From Austropuccinia psidii (lineage: Eukaryota > Basidiomycota > Pucciniomycetes > Pucciniales > Sphaerophragmiaceae), in NCBI GenBank assembly GCA_023105745.1, contig JALGQZ010000001.1, positions 47,305,662 to 47,369,661 of the forward strand: a DNA stretch of 64,000 nt, in the 5' to 3' direction. A program made the translations under genes and the position numbers. Under the pieces are notes generated by a model. It had not been told where the DNA came from. It searched no databases and worked only from the letters and a program-made list of their open reading frames with translations. Of this stretch, positions 57,385-64,000 are shown piece after piece; position 1 is the first letter of the stretch; the number at the start of each line of letters is the position of its first letter.

Positions 57385-58523
57385 CTTGAAGATGAGTTCA
57401 AGGCTGACTTCCCTTTGTATGGTCCTGGTGTTTTTGATAACTTGAGGGAGATTTCTGAAGTGAGTATGGCCCCTATGGAGATTTGGGACATCAATAAAAC
57501 CTATAATGGTTTTAAATCTGTCAGATTTATTGAACCATTCTGCACCAATTGTAAGAGGAAAGGGATTCCTTGTGTTGAATCTGCTACTGCTAGGTCCACC
57601 AGGTGTCAATTTTGCAATCTTGGAAAAAGAAATTGTTCTCAAGCCCACTATAGCTTTCCTGAAAATCCCAGAAGATTATGGAGCAGCATCAAGAAGGGTG
57701 GAAGATTTGGATTGGAAGCGCCTGTTGATGAACCTCCCACCTCTGATGCCACCTCTGGTCACACCAATTGTGAGTTGATTAGCCATAAAATTGATGGGTT
57801 ACTAACTTCTATGTTTTATTTTCTTCTTCTTAAGTGACTGGATCTAGAATGAGAGGTGTCCAACAATGGAATAATAACAGCATTTCCTGGGAAGCCATTG
57901 GAGGAACCATCCACTCCCAAGGAAATCCCATTGGAGTGGCCCCAGAGGCTCCCATTTTGGTCACCAGAAAAGATGGAAAACTTGGAAAATTGAAGAGAAA
58001 TTTGGTGGCTCAAGATGAAATTGATACTGATGTTGAAGGAAGTGATGAGATTGATGGAGAAGAGCTTGAATTGACTACCCCAATCCAAAAAAGAAGAATC
58101 CAATCCCTTTCACCATCCCCAGCTCAAGCCAGTACCACCAATCATGAAGTGATCAGGTCCCCCTAACCACCTCAACTTACAAATAGATTCCCAACCAGGC
58201 CCTCCACACTTGCCTCCACCTCTACCAATATCCAACGACCAGTGGCCAGCACTTCTAGAGACCCAATTTCTCCAGAACTTGAATCAATCTTTGAAAACCG
58301 TTGCCACTGGAATATTACTGGAAACTTCACTGATCAGAAAAGGGTGAACAAGAAGGTGGTAACCTCTCTATTTGCTGAAGTTGATGCTTTGACTGAGGTG
58401 TTTGTTGATAAGGCTATGAAGAATGCTATTCCAGGGGAGCCCACTTCTGCTTTGACCAGGGAGGCAGTTGCTTATGAAGATGCCATGGTTGTTAGGTTTA
58501 GAGAAGCCTTGAAGAAATTTTGA
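57385..58523 (+). pseudogene. Antisense gene in element E with Gal4-like six-cysteine cluster
   Basis: Two exons with an intron at 57770-57834 (65 nt, GTGAGT, branch ACTAAC, CTTAAG), phase 1 on both sides. The frame is open from 57385; no ATG is in frame at the start, so a 5' exon is missing or unrecognised. Counting from codon 57415, cysteines sit at 43, 46, 53, 64, 67 and 74: C-X2-C-X6-C-X10-C-X2-C-X6-C, the spacing of fungal Zn2Cys6 binuclear clusters. Downstream is an acidic region with EGSDEIDGEELEL and a KKRR-like basic patch. A TAA at 58164-58166 interrupts; the same frame then continues to 58523 with a helical C-terminus. Product unknown; DNA binding is inference from the cysteine spacing. 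Confidence 0.6.
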
Positions 58524-58786
58524 TGAGGATCATCTGTAGCTGGTCTTTACCATTACTAGTGTTTTCTCTTGATTATTAACTAAATTGACTCCCCAAACAA
58601 GATATGGGAGTTATGATTGCTGCTTTTAAAACAAGAAATGAAAATAAATCATACAAGTAAAAGAAAATGAAATAAAAATAAAAATGAAAAAGAATTGAGA
58701 GAAAAAGAGAGTAAAGAAATAGAAATAAGAAAACTTCTGAGGATTGATTTTCTTGTGGTGAGTTGCTTGATTTTGGCCATAATTTT

Positions 58787-59250
58787 TCCTGAAAAGATAA
58801 AGCCAAAAATTTGATGCTCAAAGAGTGGCCAAGGTGTTGTTTTACAAGAAGTAGAACCCTCAGAGATGCATACCAGAAGATGGAGCTTACTTTCATAAAT
58901 TCCACTCCCCCCCAAGCATCATAACAGAATAGAAAACTTTTCCATAAGTGAATTTGATTTAAAGAATGTCTTGAATAATATTGAATGGCATAATTTGGAA
59001 TAATATTTGTGAGAGAAAGAAAAAGAATAAAAAGAAAAAGGGAATTTGGCTATATCTTGATGAAAGGTCCAAATTTGAGGGTATTGATGTTGCAAGGCCT
59101 TCTAAACCTGTCCAAAGAAATTGACAAGTTCTCACAAAGTGGCCAAGGTGATGCTTACAACATATTTGGGTAGAATACCCCCTTAAAGGTGCATGCCAGG
59201 AGAGGAACTTACTTTCATAAACTCCAATCCCCACCAAGCACCATAAATCA
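58787..59250. repeat. Duplicated pol-end segment in element E
   Basis: 58787-58925 and 59138-59250 are diverged copies (AGTGGCCAAGGTG, ACTTACTTTCATAAA(T/C)TCCA, CACCAAGCA(C/T)CATAA). Read on the minus strand each contains a purine-rich GCTTGG(T/G)GGGGA, a polypurine-tract-like block just after the integrase stop, so the ancestral element may have ended here. Confidence 0.65.
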
Positions 59251-60663
59251 AACTCTTGAGGCATTTGCGCCAGGCTTGTCTGGATACAACGTGTGAAAAT
59301 CCTTGACAAGGTCTGGGGAGTTTGTAAGGTTGGAAGCTGGTTCCCAAGTTGTTCTTTCTGGGTCTTCATTGAATCCTTTTCACTCCACTAGATACAATAA
59401 TGTACCTCTTGTGAGTTTTGAGTCCAGAACCTGAGCCACTTCCCATTCTTCTTGCTCTTCCACTATTACTGGAGGTGGTGGCAATTGGTGTTGATTTGGG
59501 ATAGTTTATTGCTTCACTGGTTCTAACAAGGACACATGGAAGACAGGGTGAACTGAATTCCATTGTTGAGGCAACTTGAGGTGATATGCATGGCTACCAA
59601 TCTTCGTGAGAACTTCAAAGGGTCCCAACCTTCTTTCTGAAAGTTTCTTGGTGGGTCTTGTTGTCTTTATGGTCTTGGAAGCTAGCCATACTTTGTCCCC
59701 AGGTTGGAAATCAGGTGGAATTGGTCTATTTCTATCTGCATACTTCTTAAAACGCTTTATTTCTGACTCTAATTCTTCTTTGACAACTTGCTGTACTGAT
59801 TTGAGTTTTGTTCATAACTTTCCAGCAGGTATATCTTGAGAAATGTGAATTGAGTCAAAGCTGGGATTTCTTCCATAAATGGTGAAAAATGGTGACTGTT
59901 TTGTTGATAAATGTTCTGCATTATTATAGGCAAATTCAGCCAGATGGAGCCAGGTGTGCCAGTCATCTTGATGGTAACTGACATACATCTGAAGATACTG
60001 TTCTAGAATCTGATTTACCCTCTCTGTCTTTCCATCTTTTTCAGGGTGAAAGGCAGTCGAAACATCTCTTGATATCTTGAGTTGCTGACACAATTGAGTC
60101 CAAAATGATGAAACAAATAATGAACCTCTATCACTAACAATACTGATTGGAAGACCATGTTTGGAAAAGACATGACTAATAAAGATTTGAGCTAAGTCCA
60201 AAGCAGTGATTGTTGAATAAGTTGGAATAAATATTGCCATTTTTGAAAATCTGTCTACAACTACTAAAATTGAATGAAAGTTGCTTGACAAGGGCAATTG
60301 AGTGATAAAGTCTATTGATAGTCAATTCCAAGGACCAGATGGAATTTGAAGAGGCTTGAGTAATCAAAACTTCTTATGATGAATGTTCTTGTTTCTTGAA
60401 CATTGCTGACATGAGGACACATAGTCCTTGATAATTTGATTCATGCCAGCCCAATAAAAATCCATCTTGATGAGCTTGAGGGTCTTCTCCTGGCCAGGGT
60501 GGCCAGCCAACAGTGATTCATGACACTTTTGAAGGATATCCAATTGAAGTTCATGATTGCTTGGGATGACTACTCTATCTTTGAATAATAACAATTTGGC
60601 TTGAGGTTCAAGAGTATAATCTGAGATTGATTCACCTCTTGATGACTGCTTGAGAATTTCCAC
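59248..60663 (-). pseudogene. pol: Element E integrase with chromodomain
   Basis: One frame from 60663 to the TGA at 59248, broken by TGA at 60364, 60322, 59812 and 59380. HHCC zinc domain: HESLLAGHPGQEKTLK and CQQCSRNK. The core has DFITQLPLSSNFHSILVVVD, SDRGSLFVSSFW and KTERVNQILEQY as the D, D, E motifs. The C-terminal barrel includes GDKVWLAS and VHPVFHVSLLEP. The chromodomain is clear (EWEVAQVLDSK, TLLYLVE, KGFNEDPERTTWEPASNL), but its first aromatic-cage Trp codon is TGA (59380-59382). Chromodomains of this class bind histone marks and steer integration. Confidence 0.9.
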
Positions 60664-60732
60664 ATAATCTTTCTCTTGCCATACTGCCTTCTGAATTTGA
60701 TCAACTAAATCTGAGAAAACTTCAACTTTGAT

Positions 60733-61545
60733 TTAGAAAAATCTTGACTCTTTAGTTTCACTTTGCTTGAGAACTTGCTGAAAGCTCTGAGGATTCTTGC
60801 TGATGAAGTCCACCCCCCTCTCTGGGTACACGTCATCCCAACGTGAAAAGGCATCTGGTAAAGTGGCCAGTCTGTCTGGGCGGTAAGTGATAGAGAAATT
60901 AAATTCAGAGAGAAACACAGCCCAATGGGCTTGACGGCGAGTAAGGACTTTTGAGGACCTGAAATATTTAAGGGAAGATTGGTCTGTAAAGACTTCAAAG
61001 GAATCAGAAAGAGAAAGAAGAAAGGCTCTCCAGCGCTTGAGAGCCCAAACTATGCCAAGGAGTTTCTTGTCATGAATGTCATAGTTGAGCTCAGCTGGGA
61101 GGAGCTTGCAGCTATCAAATGCAATGGGATGCTTTCCTGAGTCATTCAACTGACTCAGTACGGAACCCAAGGCATAATAAGAAGCATCAGTCTCTACAAT
61201 AGTTGGTAGAGAAGGATTGAAATAGGATAGGATAGGAGCAGTGGTGAAAGCTTCTTTGAGTATTTGAACCTGACTAAGAGCTTCCTCGTTGAAGATGAAA
61301 GGAGAATCTTTTTTAAGGAGGGAAGTGAGAGCAGAGATTTTTTTGGAATAATTTCTAATGAAACAATGATAAAAGTTGGCAAAGCCAAGGAAAGATTGGA
61401 GTGCTTTGATGTTCTTTGGCTGAGGCCAATTGAGGATTTGCTGAGCTTTTGAAGAATCCATCTTGAGGCCTTCACTTGAAACAACATAGCCCAAGTATTC
61501 CACACTTGAGGCATGGAATACACACTTTGAGGCTTTGGCAAACAA
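60733..61545 (-). pseudogene. pol: Element E RT thumb and RNase H
   Basis: 270 aa in frame with the integrase, separated from it by a TAA at 60733-60735. It begins in the RT connection (FAKASKCVFHASSVEYLGYV, LQSFLGFANFY) and has RNase H with PTIVETDASYYALGSVLSQL, EVFTDQSSLKYF and ITYRPDRLATLPDAFSRW. All the expected acidic catalytic residues are visible. The upstream RT segment is in another frame because of an indel near 61575-61595. Confidence 0.9.
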
Positions 61546-61556
61546 ATTATTGTCCC

Positions 61557-62021
61557 TCAGTCTTTGGAGGACAGAGGCCCCATGTTTACATGTTCCTCCT
61601 GAGAACTAGAGAAGACCATAATATCATCTAAGTATACTACAACAAAAATATCCAAGAAATGTGCAAAGATATCATTCACAAGATTCTGGAATGAAGAAGG
61701 AGCATTGGTCAAGCCAAATGGCATAACCAAATACTCATAACTACTATATTTAGTTCTAAAGGCAGTTAAGTGCTCATCCCCCTCTTTGATTCTCAAGAGG
61801 TTATAGGCACCAGGAAAATCTATCTTGGAGAGGATAGTAGCACCATTGAAGACAGTAAGAAGCTGATTCATTGGAGGAACAGGATACCTGTTCTTCCTAG
61901 TGATAGCATTAAGTTTGCAGTAGTCAACACACAAAAGAAGGCCACCATCCTTTTTCTTAACAAAAAGGACAGGTGCTCCTGTTGATGAGGAGCTTGGCCT
62001 GATGAAACCTTTCTCTAAATT
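61557..62021 (-). pseudogene. pol: Element E reverse transcriptase palm
   Basis: Open from the TAG at 62022 with [39 protein letters not shown], FDLTxAY-equivalent [31 protein letters not shown] and the catalytic YLDD ([12 protein letters not shown]). It runs off frame at the codon for the residues after EEHVNMG, where one base appears to be missing compared with the downstream frame. The same frame continues upstream into the protease. Confidence 0.88.
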
Positions 62022-62933
62022 CTATGAAATGTAGGCCCGCAGTTTTTCTGACTCATTCTTTGATAAAGAGTAGATAACACCAACTGGAGGTAGAAGACCC
62101 TCCAGTTCAATATGATGATCACAGGAATGGTGTGGAGAAAGTTTCTCAGCTTTCACATTGGAGAATAAATCCAAATATTTGTGATAAGCAGGAAGGAGTA
62201 CCTTCAGCACAGTTTCAATCTCTTCTGGCTCTTCCTCCTCATCCCACTGATCCTCCAGGGAGGCATGAAAAGATAAAGGAGGAAGGTCCATATCCCCTTG
62301 AAAGAGATGAAGTGAAGATATAGCAACATCTTCTCCAACATCTTTTATCTCTTTGAAGACTTCATCTCTTAATGGAATGAATGACTGAGAGTGAATGATG
62401 GAAGGGATATGGCCAGAAGGAGAAAGGGAAGGTGTCTTACGTTCACCAACCAGAGAAACACTGTTGACAGAAGTGGTAAAGTCATTACTAGTAGAAGAAA
62501 TAATACCACTAGAATCATAGGTGATCAATCCATTTTTCCAATCAATAATGGGATTAAAATGGTAAAGAAAATCATAGACCAGTATTAGGTCTTCTCCCTT
62601 GAGTGAATCTATGATAAAGAAATCCCATCCAAAGCTTGGGAATGAAGGCAAGTCAACAACCCACTTGGTATAATGTGTGATGAACAGGGAAGTGGATTCA
62701 TTGGAATCCAAAATGAAAAGAGGAATCTTTTCAGGGAGGTCTGACATGGTCAATGAGTACTTGAGAACAAAATTCTTTGCAATAAAAGAGTTTGTAGCAC
62801 CAGAATCAATGAGAATAATATAAAAAATATTGGAGAGAGAAGATAAAATAAGAAATTTTAAAGATTTCGTGTCACTAGTATTCAGAGTGCACAATTGTGC
62901 TCTTGAAGGAAATACGTTAGAACCATTGAACAC
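62022..62933 (-). pseudogene. pol: Element E protease and RT N-terminus
   Basis: 303 aa from Met 62933. The aspartic protease site ILIDSGATNSFIAK lies near residue 41-54, with GWDFFIIDSLKGEDLILVYDFL downstream as the second conserved block. An acidic linker follows (DQWDEEEEPEEIETVL), then the RT start (YLDLFSNVKAEKLSPHHSCD, HHIELEGLLPPVGVIYSLSK). It ends at TAG 62022-62024, which interrupts the RT. Confidence 0.88.
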
Positions 62934-62934
62934 A

Positions 62935-63976
62935 TCATGATTCCCACTCAGGATTTTCCCTACTTGCTAGGGAAGCCTTTTGATGACCCTTGCCTATTCC
63001 CAGGCCTCTTGAAGCATTTTTCAAATGGGTGCTTTCCACCACAATAATTGCACAAGCCTTCTTTAATACTCCTCTACTTTTCAGAACCAATTGATTTGTT
63101 GTCCTTATTGATGAGAGCAGCATGAGTCTTGTCTTTGGACACTTGGAAATTCTTCCCCTTCTTATTCTTCCTGTGATAAGGCTTCTTTGATGATGAACTT
63201 TCAGGGGGCTTGGAGGAGTTGGATCCACTGATTGCAGGCTTCTTCTCTTGATGACTACCCTTTTGCTTCTGCCTCTCATGGTATCTGGTATTTAATTCCA
63301 AAGTGATGTCAATGAGGTCTTGAAGGCTATCAAAGCTTCCACGGTGAGAAGCCAATTGGTCCAACAATCTTGACGCCAAGCCTCTTCTATACACATGAGT
63401 ATAGGCCCTTTCCCCCCAGTCTCCAATTCTTGACATTAGGCTTCTGAAATCTGCTATGTACAAGGTAACCTGACCACTTTCTTTCATACTGAGATTGTCT
63501 AACTCTTGTTCAGCTTTCCTAACTTCATTGGGATCACCAAACAGAGTGAATAACTGATTTTCAAATAACTTCCAGTTATTGAGGAGATAAGAAGGGTCTT
63601 CATTGGAGATATTTGAGAGGTAAGGTTCAATCCATTTGCCAGCTCTACCAGTAAAAAAAGAAGTTGAGTACAAGAACTTCTTCCTGTCAGAGAAGAATTT
63701 TGCTGGGTCATTATCAAAAATTAATTGACAAGATTGAATAAATCCTCTCAATTTGAAAGCTTTAGTACCATCAAAAGAATCAGGTGCCTTCATTGATGGA
63801 GTCTTGAATGCAGGGGCTTTTGAAGTGTCCCTTGGGGCAGCTGCTTGAGTGAGTTGACCCATGAATTGAGTCATCTGCTCCATCATTTTGAGAAAATTTG
63901 GTTCAGCTTGAGAGACAAGAGGTTTATTAGAAACGGCTAGATTTGGAGCTTCAGAAGCCTCAGGGGCACCTGCCAA
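62935..63976 (-). pseudogene. gag: Element E gag with zinc knuckle
   Basis: 300 aa from Met 63976: a Pro/Ala-rich N-terminus, then a retrotransposon gag domain (APDSFDGTKAFKLRGFI, RAGKWIEPYLSNI, WKLFENQLFTLFGDPN, LDNLSMKESGQVTLYIADF) and a Lys/Ser-rich tail. TAG at 63074 ends it. In the same frame 60 nt later there is a CX2CX3HX4C knuckle (CNYCGGKHPFEKC), so the TAG separates capsid and nucleocapsid by mutation. Another TAG ends the segment at about 62972. The window ends 24 bases upstream of the Met, so leader and 5' LTR are not seen. Confidence 0.88.
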
Positions 63977-64000
63977 GGCAGCGGCTACTTCAGTTTCTTC

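Larger units (their letters stand above)
55728..64000 (-). mobile_element. Ty3/Gypsy chromodomain element E, 5' end outside window
   Basis: A minus-strand element of a family distinct from A-D. From right to left: gag (63976-63074), zinc knuckle, protease, RT, RNase H, integrase with chromodomain ending at 59248, then a 2.8 kb tail with an antisense gene and repeats, polypurine tract, and 3' LTR (55728-56453). It is inserted in the gag of D. Nonsense codons and a frameshift affect every domain. The 5' LTR lies beyond the right edge. Confidence 0.88.

Noticed and set aside
62132..62588. Plus-strand frames opposite element E protease
   Set aside because: Antisense shadows of the protease/RT frame with no splice or motif support, unlike the six-cysteine gene at 57385.

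Overview
The window looks like a piece of an AT-rich, transposon-bloated fungal genome. The best guess is a basidiomycete rust fungus (Pucciniales): nested Ty3/Gypsy elements with roughly 2 kb LTRs, short 51-90 nt introns with CTAAT/CTAAC/CTGAT branch sites, and a Ser/Asn/His-rich host protein. The species is not proven by anything here. Almost all of the 64 kb is LTR retrotransposon. One clear host gene is present.

Layout: 1-7340, element A (minus strand), 3' end off the window, inserted in the RNase H of element B1. 7341-15853, B1 (minus), also hit in gag by a solo LTR (11102-12777, target duplication ACTAC). 15854-16417, repeat S copy 1. 16418-26979, B2 (minus, two LTRs). 26980-28735, S copy 2 and an old LTR-like end. 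28801-39166, element C (plus), complete, with two 1.92 kb LTRs and a 5-bp duplication AATTC. 39172-46379, the host island, with a three-exon gene at 41948-44910. 46380-51540, LTR relics, a direct repeat with a tRNA-like stretch, a 65-unit perfect decamer satellite and an inverted S copy. 51541-55727, element D (plus), cut in gag by element E. 55728-64000, E (minus): a chromodomain Gypsy element with a 2.8 kb tail that carries an antisense gene with a Gal4-like six-cysteine cluster.

The most unusual finding concerns A, B1, B2, C and D. Each has, between the 5' LTR and gag, a small exon preceded by a splice acceptor and beginning with TG. The matching leader donor follows an A, so splicing would create an AUG. 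The next intron contains the gag start codon and removes it. The spliced product then runs in the +1 frame, overlapping the gag N-terminus. Exon phases agree at every junction, and the resulting proteins of C and B2/D align across their introns although one lineage uses GT-AG and the other GC-AG. This reads as a splicing switch between Gag (unspliced RNA) and an overprinted accessory protein. It is inferred from sequence only.

All five of these elements share a primer-binding site, TGGGGGCCTGGCCGTGAT or close variants. Its reverse complement fits the T-arm, acceptor stem and a C discriminator of a tRNA-Pro-like primer. Most copies are decayed by nonsense codons and frameshifts. C is the least damaged.
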